Positions 23,093-31,506 of a DNA stretch of 35,241 nucleotides are shown here, piece after piece. A program made the translations under genes and the position numbers. The DNA is from JAWXBM01 sp034440115. GTDB lineage: Bacteria > Pseudomonadota > Gammaproteobacteria > Xanthomonadales > SZUA-36. The stretch is taken from NCBI GenBank assembly GCA_034440115.1, contig JAWXBM010000053.1, positions 1 to 35,241 on the forward strand, written 5' to 3'. How positions within the stretch are numbered: the first letter of the stretch is position 1; each line of letters opens with the position of its first letter. The notes under the pieces were generated by a model. The model saw nothing but the letters and a program-made list of their open reading frames with translations, was not told the origin of the DNA and did not search any database.

Positions 23093-24738
23093 TTGTCGAC
23101 AGAGATCTGCTGAAAATCAGGCTTACGACTGGGGCCAGTCATTTGAAGTTGAGGGTCAGCCTGCTGGCTGATGTCTTTCAGAACAAACTCTGGGTTTGGC
23201 GCCACGGACATGAGCTGATTAACACTTGGCCAAGTTCGTGTGTAGGACTGTAATTTCTCAGCGCCCATACCATCAACACCCAGGCCATCAGCGTAAACCA
23301 GCAGTTCGACTTGCAACCCCTGAGTATCGTTGGCAGTGTCATTCGATGAGTCGTCAGTCAAATTAGTGTCGCGCAACAAATTGCCGGGTAATTCATAGCG
23401 AAAGCCATGCGAACCAACAAAAGCCTTGCCGAAATATTGCGCAATGCGCAAATTGGCATCATCCACATTACTGCGCAGCAGTTGCGACTTGTGTACCACT
23501 CGCCCGGTTGAATCGCGCACCAACACGCGCATGCGCAGGCTTTTGTGTGGCAAGGCCTCATCTATCGCCCAGGCGCTGATCACACCGCCGCGGCTGATGT
23601 TCATGATTCCGCCACGAACCAGGCTGACCGGACGATAACGACTGTTTTCGGTTTCATCCCAGGCCAGATTCGGATAGTGCTGCGTGCCCTGCTTGATCTG
23701 CACTCCGATGTCTTTAACGAGATCGACAAAGGCCGTGCCCGCATCATCCAGCCCCAGGTCGTATAGTTCACCAAAGCGGTTCAGCCCTAAGCCGGGCGTC
23801 TCCTGTTCCGCATCGAAAGACCACAGAAAAGGAATGAAGGCCACAAAGCGTGGTTCACTCAGGGCAATTTCGTAGTGATGCTGCAAACGACTGGTTAGAA
23901 TTACAGGCCAATCAACTCGGTGCAGGCTCTCATTGGTGGCCCAGGTTTCCGGCACGGCCATCAGTTTCTGGTAAGGCTGCATATGATCCAACAAGTGCCG
24001 GTAAGTCTGTATAAACGATTTGTCGTCGCAGGCTTTGAACAGGTTGTCGTAGCAATCGAAACCCACCCAGTCATAGTTCTCCGGAATACTGAAGAATTTA
24101 TGGAACAGCTCGTAACCGGAGAGTATTACGCCGATAGGCTTATCCGGAAACACCAGCTTGATGAGGGCGTTAACCCGCTTGAGATCGCGGTGAATGTCCT
24201 TGTAGACATTGCCGGAAACGTACTGCTCATAGAAATTCGGCTTGCGGGCATTAACAAACTCGCGGAAGGGCTCGTCCTTGGGATAGATCATGGCTACGGT
24301 ATCAACCAGGCCGGCAAACTCGAGCTGGGTGCGTAGCTCGACCAGGAAATCCTCAATCTCAGCATTCGGCCGTGGCTCACCCTTGTTGTTCTTGAACATA
24401 AAGGGTTCAACACTGAGCACGGCTTGAACACCCGCGGCATCGGCTTCACGCAGCCGCCGGACTATTTCTGCAATCGCTTCTGGCTGCGCAGTACTTGCGC
24501 CCACCTGTATCCAGGTCAGATTGGTGAATTCGGCAAGCTCTTCGGTGTAATTCCAGCTTTCCATCGCGCTGGCATAAAAGCCGAAATACTTCAGGTGGCT
24601 GTAACGATCTTGCTCATTGTTAATCAGTTGGCTGGCGGGAATGTTTTCATACTCTGCATGCACAAGCCCTGCTTGCCCTGTGAGGGACAACAGAACCATC
24701 AGCATAAACAGATGACGAAAGTGACTCCTGAACAACAA
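23089..24738 (-). CDS. Exported protein of unknown function, probable glycosidase-like barrel plus C-terminal domain
   Basis: A 549-residue exported protein that starts at TTG 24738 (AGGAG nine bases upstream) with signal peptide …LLSLTGQAGLVHA. Residues about 45-330 have the texture of a TIM-barrel glycoside-hydrolase-like domain: HLKYFGFYAS, TWIQVGA, GVQAVLSVEPFMF, VAMIYPKDEPF, PIGVILSGYELF, YDWVGFDCYDN, KLMAVPETWA, and FVAFIPFLWSFD. The acidic residues in YPKDEPF and PETWA are candidate catalytic positions, by analogy only. Residues about 370-470 look like a beta-sandwich (LRMRVLVRDSTGRVVHKS). No family can be named with confidence. The gene converges on alkB with a 4-base overlap, and no operon partner is evident. 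Confidence 0.6.
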   Translation of the reverse strand: MLFRSHFRHLFMLMVLLSLTGQAGLVHAEYENIPASQLINNEQDRYSHLKYFGFYASAMESWNYTEELAEFTNLTWIQVGASTAQPEAIAEIVRRLREADAAGVQAVLSVEPFMFKNNKGEPRPNAEIEDFLVELRTQLEFAGLVDTVAMIYPKDEPFREFVNARKPNFYEQYVSGNVYKDIHRDLKRVNALIKLVFPDKPIGVILSGYELFHKFFSIPENYDWVGFDCYDNLFKACDDKSFIQTYRHLLDHMQPYQKLMAVPETWATNESLHRVDWPVILTSRLQHHYEIALSEPRFVAFIPFLWSFDAEQETPGLGLNRFGELYDLGLDDAGTAFVDLVKDIGVQIKQGTQHYPNLAWDETENSRYRPVSLVRGGIMNISRGGVISAWAIDEALPHKSLRMRVLVRDSTGRVVHKSQLLRSNVDDANLRIAQYFGKAFVGSHGFRYELPGNLLRDTNLTDDSSNDTANDTQGLQVELLVYADGLGVDGMGAEKLQSYTRTWPSVNQLMSVAPNPEFVLKDISQQADPQLQMTGPSRKPDFQQISVDN

Positions 24739-24880
24739 GTTGTCTGGCTCCTGGATATGAGGACTGATAATGATGTGCGCTTATTCAGGGGAACCAACCA
24801 CAGTCGGAAACTGAGTAGTGGCTGGATTCTGTTGCATGTCTTTGAAACCAGGCTGGCTTCATAGTTCCCCTACCACCCTT

Positions 24881-24934
24881 CGTCATTCCGGGCTGCCCGG
24901 ATCAAGTCCGGGGCAAGCGCAGGCCGGAATGACG
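24881..24934. repeat. Extragenic palindromic repeat (CGTCATTCCGG…CCGGAATGACG)
   Basis: Eleven-base perfect outer arms (24881-24891 and 24924-24934) enclose an inner hairpin GCCCGGA-TCAAG-TCCGGGGC. The nested arrangement and sequence match a common type of proteobacterial intergenic repeat. It lies between two leftward genes (cupin, ending at 24977, and the unknown exported protein, starting at 24738). Confidence 0.8.
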
Positions 24935-24976
24935 GCGCTCGCAGGAGGAGGTGACGGTAAGGCCGGTTTGTCGAAG

Positions 24977-25411
24977 CTATTCAGTATCGGGAGGCGCAAA
25001 AATAACCAGCAGGCTCAAGTCCTCGGTGATATTGCTGAATAAGTGCGTGGCGAATTTCTTTACGTACAGAATATCGCCTGGTTTTATCGCAACCGTTTCA
25101 TCATTCACCGTGAAGTCTGACTTGCCTTTCACCACGTAATAAATTTCGTCCTGGTCGTGCGGTTCCTGTTCATCAACAGTGCCAGCCGCCAGTTCGTAAA
25201 TGTAGCCACTCATGGATTCCAGGCGCATGAATTCCAGATACGGCAAATCGGTCTTGGCGTTTTGCGCGGACAGATCTTCGATATTGAATTTCAGTAAGGC
25301 TTTGTTTCCCATGAGTGTGTTTGAATCCGCCAATGTTAAAGAACTGATGCTCAACAATGACACAAGTAGAGCCACCGAGGTGAGCAGACGATTCCAGTAA
25401 TGAATTTGCAT
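24977..25411 (-). CDS. Exported cupin-domain protein
   Basis: A 144-residue protein with a signal peptide (MQIHYWNRLLTSVALLVSLLSISSLTLA) and one cupin domain. Motif 1 appears as EPHDQDEIYYVVKG: the first His and the Glu are kept, while the second His of the usual HxH is replaced. Motif 2 is KPGDILYVKKFATHLFSN with its Gly, Pro, His and Asn. Such small periplasmic cupins may bind a metal and small ligands or act as sensors; no reaction can be assigned. ATG 25411 has GGAG eight bases upstream. It lies downstream of the TonB receptor gene but behind a terminator, so it is probably transcribed separately. Confidence 0.78.
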   Translation of the reverse strand: MQIHYWNRLLTSVALLVSLLSISSLTLADSNTLMGNKALLKFNIEDLSAQNAKTDLPYLEFMRLESMSGYIYELAAGTVDEQEPHDQDEIYYVVKGKSDFTVNDETVAIKPGDILYVKKFATHLFSNITEDLSLLVIFAPPDTE

Positions 25412-25487
25412 GATGCAACTCCGAAAAGGCAATCAAACGAGCCATCTTAAGCCTTTCCCATCTCTGCAGGTACTTATACAAAACCCA

Positions 25488-25516
25488 TTAAAACAGAAGG
25501 CCAGCAAATGCTGGCC
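25488..25516 (-). terminator. Rho-independent terminator of the TonB receptor gene
   Basis: The hairpin GGCCAGC-AAAT-GCTGGCC (25499-25516) is followed on the minus strand by TTCTGTTTTAA, about 30 bases after the receptor stop codon. On the plus strand CTCTTTT follows, so it could also work weakly in that direction. Confidence 0.7.
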
Positions 25517-25545
25517 CTCTTTTGAACTTGTCAAACTGCTGAATT

Positions 25546-27852
25546 TCAGTAGAAGTAGCGAAAACCCAGCATGATCTCCATATCGCCTTCAAACACGTAG
25601 GGCTTGCCATTGGGCTTGACGCCACCCTGCAATGGAACCCGTGGCACCGTGGTGCTGAGGTTGGCTTCCTTGGTCAGATTGCGAAAGTTGAGTGACATCT
25701 GCATATGGTCGAAATCATAAGCGGCGAACACATCCAAACGGGTTTCAGCTTCATATTCCAATATCTTGCCGTTGAGCTTCTTCACTGATGTAGCCGCCCC
25801 AGCGGTGGGACGTACCCGGTCGCCGGTCCAGATAAAGCCGGCACCGAACGACAAGCCGTTGAGCGAGCCCTCGTTGTAGCGATACTTGGCCCAAACCGCA
25901 GCTTTGTTGGGTACTTCATCAGGCAGTGGGTCGCCAATGTTGCTTGGGTTGGAACTGGCGGTTACCTGGGTACTGACATGGGCATAGCTGAAGGACACAT
26001 CCACGTTGTCATTGGGCACCCACGAGCCGTCGATTTCAAAGCCATCTGCTTTGGCCTTGCGGCTCGTTTCACCAAACAATTCTTCGTCAATGCGGAAGTA
26101 GGACAAGCTGCTCAGCAACGCACCAGCAAAAAGATTGAAGCGCATGCCAATTTCTTCCTGCTCACCCAAGCGCACTGGTGGGCTGGTGTTGAAATCAGGA
26201 TCGTTCAGGTCCGGTAACTGTGATTCTGAGTAATTGGCATAGATGGCGAAGCTGTCAGTGAAGTGATAAACCGCTCCTGCCTGCACTAGTGTTTCATTAT
26301 TGTCGGCAATGGTATCGACCGTGGGGCTGGCAGCCAGTAAATTCGAGCGTTTGATGGCGATGGTGCTGTCGTACAGGCCCAGCAGGACATTCAAGCGCCG
26401 GCCGAAGAAATCACCCTGGTAATTCACGTAATAGTTGGTCAGATCAATAAATTCGTTTCTATCCAGCACGGTAATCTGGTTCAAATCGGCACCCGCCTGG
26501 TTAAAGCGCAGGTCATCAGTTGCAACGGTATAGGGGTTGAAGAAGTCAAAGTAGAAGCCACCATTGGCGCCTACCGGTCTGGGCCGCTTGATGGTCAGAT
26601 GTGCATCCTGGTCATACCAGTTAACACCCACGTTGAACTGGTGTTCCTGCTCGCCACCCCATTCCGGCAACCAGGTCAATGAAGCGCTGCTCTGCTGAAT
26701 ATCATTCAGCAAGGACAGTCCCTCAGTCAGGCGCCGCAGTCGCCAATCGGCCGGATTGATCGAATTAGCAGCAACGCCGGGCTTACGTTGCATGACATAA
26801 AAAATGTCGATACGTGGGCGGTTACCCGGGCCAAAGACAAAGTCCCGGCTGTGGTCGTTGTAACGCAAATTCAACAGGAAATTGTCGCCAAAAGCCTGGC
26901 TTAAACCGACACTCCAGTCCGACAACGACTCTTCAATATCGGTGTCCTCACCAAACCAACTGGTGCGCGGATCAATGCCATAGGCAATGGCCAGGGGAAT
27001 TTCTTCACCGGCTGTTGCGCCAGGCAGGTACAGCTCAATACCCATCGGCCGGTCGGCGCGATCGGTATTGATGGAGTAATCGTAATATTCAAGGTCGATA
27101 ATGGTACTGTCGGTCGGGCGTAATTGCAGCATCGGCAAAATCGCCTGCGAGGTGTTATCAACCCGTGTGCCGTAGCCTGTGTCATTTTGATAACCACCGA
27201 CCACGCGGGCTGAAGCCAGAGGTCCGCCACCCAGGTTCGGTCCGATTTCACCGAAGTTCAAATCCACATCGCCACCGTAATTATCACGACCGCTGCTGAA
27301 TCCCCAGTAAGCAGATGCAGCGCCCGTATTCGATCCGGCAATGGGCTTCTTGGTGATGATGTTCAGCGCACCGCCCGGAGTAACCGGGCCATTAAGAGAA
27401 GAGCTCGGCCCGCGCATGATTTCCAGCCGTTCAATCGTATAGGCTGGCATATCACTGAGATGAATCACACCGTTGCGGAAAAATTCACCGGTGTTGAAAC
27501 CGCGCACTCTTTTGTCATCCACTGCTGCGTGAAACTGCAGGGCATCACGTTGATTGACCAGTTGAAAATCAGCGGCAACTTCCGAATTGATCACTTGCAC
27601 ATTGATGGGTAGTTCATCCAGCGGCACATTCAGGCCGGTGGCACTGCTGGCACTGGTCACTCGGTAGCCTTTCTGGGCGACCACTTCCACCAGTTCCAGA
27701 ATCCCTTGCGGATCTGCTGGCCCGGATTCGCTATCCAGAGTATCGTCGTAAGTATCATCCTGTTGCTGCGCGTACAGAGCCTGTGTACACAATGTTGATC
27801 CGCCAAAACTCAGCAGTGCTGCCAGCGTTATAACGATCCAGTGCCTTGCCAT
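25546..27852 (-). CDS. TonB-dependent outer-membrane receptor, siderophore-receptor type
   Basis: A 768-residue outer-membrane transporter powered by TonB-ExbBD. After a signal peptide (MARHWIVITLAALLSFGGSTLCTQALYAQ) comes a possible TonB box (ILELVEVVAQ). A plug domain follows (NVPLDELPINVQVINSEV, RGFNTGEFFRNGV, IERLEIMRGPSSSLNGPVTPGGALNIITKKP), then a 22-strand-type barrel ending in LGFRYFY. The plug pattern is that of the TonB-dependent siderophore receptor family. ATG 27852 is preferred (GGGGAG eight bases upstream) over a start 14 codons earlier. It diverges from the C4-acid-sugar operon and shares its symmetric promoter/operator, so its real cargo may be a sugar-acid-containing compound rather than, or as well as, an iron chelate. 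No Fur box is obvious. Confidence 0.92.
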   Translation of the reverse strand: MARHWIVITLAALLSFGGSTLCTQALYAQQQDDTYDDTLDSESGPADPQGILELVEVVAQKGYRVTSASSATGLNVPLDELPINVQVINSEVAADFQLVNQRDALQFHAAVDDKRVRGFNTGEFFRNGVIHLSDMPAYTIERLEIMRGPSSSLNGPVTPGGALNIITKKPIAGSNTGAASAYWGFSSGRDNYGGDVDLNFGEIGPNLGGGPLASARVVGGYQNDTGYGTRVDNTSQAILPMLQLRPTDSTIIDLEYYDYSINTDRADRPMGIELYLPGATAGEEIPLAIAYGIDPRTSWFGEDTDIEESLSDWSVGLSQAFGDNFLLNLRYNDHSRDFVFGPGNRPRIDIFYVMQRKPGVAANSINPADWRLRRLTEGLSLLNDIQQSSASLTWLPEWGGEQEHQFNVGVNWYDQDAHLTIKRPRPVGANGGFYFDFFNPYTVATDDLRFNQAGADLNQITVLDRNEFIDLTNYYVNYQGDFFGRRLNVLLGLYDSTIAIKRSNLLAASPTVDTIADNNETLVQAGAVYHFTDSFAIYANYSESQLPDLNDPDFNTSPPVRLGEQEEIGMRFNLFAGALLSSLSYFRIDEELFGETSRKAKADGFEIDGSWVPNDNVDVSFSYAHVSTQVTASSNPSNIGDPLPDEVPNKAAVWAKYRYNEGSLNGLSFGAGFIWTGDRVRPTAGAATSVKKLNGKILEYEAETRLDVFAAYDFDHMQMSLNFRNLTKEANLSTTVPRVPLQGGVKPNGKPYVFEGDMEIMLGFRYFY

Positions 27853-27950
27853 TTTTCTACTCCCCGCTTCCACGATAGGAAAGCTAATATTCAAAACCCA
27901 GCGGAATTAAAAACCACTCAATTCAAAGCCTATTTATTTATACAATTTGT

Positions 27951-27996
27951 TTGACAATGTATACGTTAACGTATACGTTAATTTCCAGCTTGTCAA
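27951..27996. promoter_or_regulatory. Dyad-symmetric bidirectional promoter and GntR-type operator
   Basis: On the plus strand TTGACA (27951-27956), 17 bases, then TACGTT (27974-27979). On the minus strand TTGACA (27996-27991), 17 bases, then TACGTT (27973-27968). Both share one dyad centre at 27973.5. In between lie two overlapping palindromes, GTATACGTTAACGTATAC (27959-27976) and AACGTATACGTT (27968-27979), a layout suited to a dimeric GntR repressor. They separate the TonB receptor gene from the otnK operon, which encodes a GntR regulator as its last gene. Confidence 0.75.
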
Positions 27997-28099
27997 AATA
28001 TTTTTATGGGAAATTTTCAAACGGCCAGCAGATTGATGCCAGTACGTTGATTAGCCAGACCAGATTGCCAATCAGGGTTACCTATCAGGGAGAACAGGC

Positions 28100-29392
28100 A
28101 TGCCACTGCAACTGGCCTGCATAGCAGACGATATTACCGGAGCCAGCGACCTGGCCCTGACGCTAGCCAGCCATGGCATGTCGGTCACACAGGTAATGGG
28201 TGTCCCCACAGCGTCTGTCCACATCGAAACCGATGCGGCTGTTATCGCTCTGAAGATCCGCACTGCGCCGGTTGATCAGGCTGTGCAGCAAGCAACTGAG
28301 GCAGCTCATCATCTGCTGCGACTGGGTGCACATCAGTTGTACTTCAAATATTGCTCAACCTTTGATTCAACCCCGGTTGGCAATATCGGGCCGGTTACCG
28401 ATGCCTTGCTGGATTGTGTGGATGAGGGTTTCACTGTGGTTTGCCCGGCCTTTCCTGCCAACCAACGAACGATTCGTGGTGGCGTGCTGTATGTGGGCGG
28501 TGTGCCGCTGGCGGAATCATCCATGCGCTACCACCCCCTCACGCCCATGACCTGCTCCAGCCTGTTGGAGTTGATGGACCAACAAACGGCGCCGGGTGCC
28601 AGCGGCCTGGTCGAGCTGGATTGTGTCCGTCGAGGCGTGGAAGCAGTGCGTCACCAGTTTGATGTCTTGCGTGGCACTGGCAAGCGATATGCCGTTCTGG
28701 ACTGTGAACAGAATGCAGACTTGATCACCGCGGCGGCGGCTTGCAAAGATCTCAAGCTTATTACCGGCGCATCGGCCCTGGCCATGGGGCTTCCTGGGAA
28801 TTTCCAGAAAACGGATAGTCGCATCCATAAAAGCGCATTCGCCTCAATTCCGACCGATCTGGCAGGCCACCCGGTGGTGTTAGCGGGTAGCTGCTCGGAA
28901 ACCACGCGCAAACAAGTGGCATACATGTCTCGCACCTGCGCAACGATCGTGATCGACCCACAGGCTTTGCACCGGGACCAAGCTCACTTGCAGCAGCTGC
29001 AGGAGCAGGCAATACAGGCCTGGCAGAAAGGCTCCCTATTGATTTACTCAAGTGCAGAAAGTGAGCAAGTCAAGCAAGCGCAACAGCTTCTGGGTTTTAG
29101 CGAATCAGCCGAACTGGTTGAACAGGCCCTGGGCAGCCTTGCCGCCAGCCTGGCGAATTCCGGGGCTTGCCAATTCATCATCGCAGGCGGTGAAACATCC
29201 GCTGCGGTGGCAGCAGCACTGCAAGTAAAACAATTGCACACGGGGCCGAAAATTGACGAAGGCATACCCTGGATGATCGCCAGCGGTGATCGTCCCATGG
29301 TGCTGGCCTTTAAGTCGGGCAACTTTGGCCGGGAGGATTTCTTCATCAAGGCCATGGCCATGTTGGCCGAAAGCTCGCTAAGTGGAACGTAG
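28100..29392 (+). CDS. otnK: 3-oxo-tetronate kinase-like (four-carbon acid sugar kinase, DUF1537)
   Basis: A 430-residue kinase of the DUF1537 family. Characterised members phosphorylate C4 sugar acids: OtnK acts on 3-oxo-tetronate (EC 2.7.1.217) and DtnK on D-threonate. Sequence hallmarks are IADDITGASDLA (8-19) in the N-domain, YFKYCSTFDSTPVGNIGPV in the substrate site, and the C-terminal nucleotide-binding blocks IIAGGETSAAVAAAL and LAFKSGNFGREDFF. OtnK rather than DtnK is favoured because the next gene encodes an OtnC-like decarboxylase and no PdxA2 is present. The ATG has GGGAG eight bases upstream. It is the first gene of a seven-gene operon. Confidence 0.88.
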   Translation: MPLQLACIADDITGASDLALTLASHGMSVTQVMGVPTASVHIETDAAVIALKIRTAPVDQAVQQATEAAHHLLRLGAHQLYFKYCSTFDSTPVGNIGPVTDALLDCVDEGFTVVCPAFPANQRTIRGGVLYVGGVPLAESSMRYHPLTPMTCSSLLELMDQQTAPGASGLVELDCVRRGVEAVRHQFDVLRGTGKRYAVLDCEQNADLITAAAACKDLKLITGASALAMGLPGNFQKTDSRIHKSAFASIPTDLAGHPVVLAGSCSETTRKQVAYMSRTCATIVIDPQALHRDQAHLQQLQEQAIQAWQKGSLLIYSSAESEQVKQAQQLLGFSESAELVEQALGSLAASLANSGACQFIIAGGETSAAVAAALQVKQLHTGPKIDEGIPWMIASGDRPMVLAFKSGNFGREDFFIKAMAMLAESSLSGT

Positions 29393-29397
29393 CGACC

Positions 29398-30045
29398 ATG
29401 AGTCACGTCACTGAATCACGTTTACGCGAACAAATGGCATTGCACGGCCAATCCTTGCATCAGCGCGGCCTGGTGCCGGGCAGTTCGGGCAATATCAGCC
29501 TGCGTTTCAAAGGCGGCATTCTGGTTACGCCCACCAACTCGTGCTTGGGGCGTCTCGATCCGGCCCGCATCGCTTTGCTCGATCACAATGGTAAACACCT
29601 GTCGGGCGAGCCTGCTTCAAAGGAAGCCTTTCTGCATTTACTGATGTACCAGAAACGCTCAACGGCAAAGGCCGTAGTGCACTTACACAGCACCCATGCC
29701 GTGGCAGTTTCCTGCTGCAGCGGCCTGGACCCGCACAATGCGATTCCGGCCATGACGCCTTATTACGTGATGAAAATTGGCCTGTTGCCGCTAGTGCCCT
29801 ACTTTATGCCGGGCGACCAGGCGCTGGCCAAAGCGGTGGCCGAAGTAGCCGCAACGCGGCATGCTGTTTTGCTCGCCAATCACGGCCCGGTAGTGGCTGG
29901 TAAGGATCTGGACAATGCTGTCTATGCCATTGAAGAGCTGGAAGAATCCGCCAAACTGTTTCTGCTGCTGCGTAATACCGCAGTCAACGCCCTGAGCGTC
30001 GAACAGATTGCGGCCCTGAACGAATCGTTCCCCATTGAGAATTGA
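29398..30045 (+). CDS. otnC: 3-oxo-tetronate 4-phosphate decarboxylase-like (class II aldolase family)
   Basis: A 215-residue member of the class II aldolase/adducin family that matches OtnC, which converts 3-oxo-tetronate 4-phosphate to dihydroxyacetone phosphate and CO2 (EC 4.1.1.104). Family features visible are the phosphate-binding SSGNISLR (29-36), TPTNS (44-48), the catalytic E76 in ASKEAFLH, and zinc ligands H95, H97 and H162 (VVHLHSTHAVAV and LANHGPVV). It starts five bases after the kinase stop codon, so the kinase product should be its substrate. Fuculose-phosphate aldolase activity is a less likely alternative given the kinase next door. Confidence 0.88.
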   Translation: MSHVTESRLREQMALHGQSLHQRGLVPGSSGNISLRFKGGILVTPTNSCLGRLDPARIALLDHNGKHLSGEPASKEAFLHLLMYQKRSTAKAVVHLHSTHAVAVSCCSGLDPHNAIPAMTPYYVMKIGLLPLVPYFMPGDQALAKAVAEVAATRHAVLLANHGPVVAGKDLDNAVYAIEELEESAKLFLLLRNTAVNALSVEQIAALNESFPIEN

Positions 30046-30049
30046 CACC

Positions 30050-30343
30050 ATGTTTGTAGTTTGTGTGACTTTTGAAATTCAGCCCAAGCAATACGCGGCA
30101 TTCCGGCAGGCGGTACAAAACCAGGCTGCCAATTCCCTGCAGCAGGAGGCTGATTGCCATGTTTTTGATGTTTGCATCAACGCCGACCACGACACGGTGT
30201 TTTTGTATGAACACTACTCCGACCGGGCCGCGTTCGACGCCCATTTGCAGTCGCAACACTTTCTCAACTTCGACGCACAAACACGCCCCTGGGTGTTGAA
30301 CAAAAGCGTTACCAGTTGGAAATTACTGGAGCACACCACATGA
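30050..30343 (+). CDS. ABM-domain (antibiotic biosynthesis monooxygenase-like) small protein
   Basis: A 97-residue protein with the ferredoxin-like ABM fold: the opening strand FVVCVTFEIQPKQYAAFRQAV, then CHVFDVCINADHDTVFLYEHYSDRAAFDAHLQSQHF. The latter is the pattern of YgiN/LsrG-type quinol monooxygenases and isomerases. LsrG acts on a phosphorylated keto-sugar (phospho-AI-2), so an isomerase role for a keto-acid intermediate here is plausible but inferred. It could take the place of OtnI, the 2-oxo-tetronate isomerase missing from this operon. ATG 30050 follows the otnC stop by four bases. Its stop overlaps the next gene (ATGA). Confidence 0.82.
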   Translation: MFVVCVTFEIQPKQYAAFRQAVQNQAANSLQQEADCHVFDVCINADHDTVFLYEHYSDRAAFDAHLQSQHFLNFDAQTRPWVLNKSVTSWKLLEHTT

Positions 30344-31455
30344 CCAACCACAGCAACTTCACCATTGCCGTGCTGGCCGGTGACGGCATTGGCACGGAAG
30401 TGATGGCGCCCTGTGTGGAGCTTCTGGATGCCGTTTGTGCTGCGGTGGGAGGTTTTACATTAAGCTGGAATCACCTCGATGCAGGCGCTGATCACTACCG
30501 CCGCACCGGGGTTTCCATACCCGATGAAGCGCTGGCCGCAGCCCGTCAGGCGAATGCCATCCTGTTGGGCGCCATGGGTTTGCCACACATACGCTATCCA
30601 GATGGCACCGAAATAGCCCCGCAACTGGAGTTGCGTGAAAAGCTCGATCTGTATGCCGGGGTACGACCGATCAAAACCTTTGCGGGCTTGCCTTTGCCAT
30701 TGGCTTCACCCAAAGCGGCGAACCTGGATGCGGTACTGGTGCGCGAATCCACCGAGGGCCTATTCGCGGCACGTGGACACTGCCAAATGGACGGCGATAA
30801 TGCGGCGCGCGATACCATGGTCATCACCCGCCATACCAGCGAGCGCTTGTTTGATTTCGCCTTTGAACTGGCCAGGCAACGCAAGGCACAGGGTTTTGCG
30901 GGTAAAGTGACCTGCGTGGACAAGGCCAATGTACTGGGCTCTTTCGCTTTCTTCCGCAGGATTTTTGATGAGCGCGCTGAGCGCTATCCTGACATTGAAG
31001 CCAATCACTGCTACGTCGATGCGGCGGGCCTCAGGCTGGTCAAATCACCCTGGGAATTTGATGTGATGGTAACCGAGAACATGTTCGGCGACATTCTGTC
31101 GGATGTCTGCGCCGGTTTGATGGGCGGCATGGGCATGGCGCCCTCAGCCGACATCGGTGATCAGCAGGCCGTGTTCCAGCCCTGCCATGGCAGTGCACCA
31201 GACATCGTTGGCCAGGGCAAGGCCAACCCCATTGCCACCTTCCTGTCAGCGGCGCTGATGCTGGATTGGCTGGGCAAGAAACACGCCAACAAGGCATGCC
31301 AGGACGGTGCTGGCATGATCGTGGCCGCAGTGGCAGCAGCACTGCGCAATGGTCAACTGATTCCTTATGAACTGGGCGGTACCGCTGGCACTGCACAGAT
31401 CAGTGATGCCATTATGGGGCAGGTCGAGCAACCTGTTGCAGCTTCACTGAAGTGA
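30340..31455 (+). CDS. Isocitrate/isopropylmalate dehydrogenase-family enzyme, catalytic Tyr apparently Phe
   Basis: A 371-residue NAD(P)-dependent 2-hydroxyacid dehydrogenase of the beta-decarboxylating family that includes LeuB and tartrate dehydrogenase TtuC. Seen are AGDGIGTEV (13-21), R99 and R109 (LREKLDLYAGVRP), R135 in VLVRESTEG, K195 in CVDKANVL, and D227, D251 and D255 (YVDAAG, ENMFGDILSD). By alignment from memory, the active-site Tyr of LeuB (GGIYFG) and TtuC (EGEYS) is Phe here (EGLFAARG, F142). That Tyr protonates the enol after decarboxylation, so this enzyme may oxidise without decarboxylating. Its place between sugar-acid genes suggests oxidation of a C4 sugar acid such as threonate or erythronate. 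ATG 30340 overlaps the previous stop codon. Confidence 0.85.
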   Translation: MTNHSNFTIAVLAGDGIGTEVMAPCVELLDAVCAAVGGFTLSWNHLDAGADHYRRTGVSIPDEALAAARQANAILLGAMGLPHIRYPDGTEIAPQLELREKLDLYAGVRPIKTFAGLPLPLASPKAANLDAVLVRESTEGLFAARGHCQMDGDNAARDTMVITRHTSERLFDFAFELARQRKAQGFAGKVTCVDKANVLGSFAFFRRIFDERAERYPDIEANHCYVDAAGLRLVKSPWEFDVMVTENMFGDILSDVCAGLMGGMGMAPSADIGDQQAVFQPCHGSAPDIVGQGKANPIATFLSAALMLDWLGKKHANKACQDGAGMIVAAVAAALRNGQLIPYELGGTAGTAQISDAIMGQVEQPVAASLK

Positions 31456-31506
31456 AGCCCGACGCCTGTGGCCCCGTAAAAGTACCGTTGGAAAAGGGCA
31501 CTTCCA

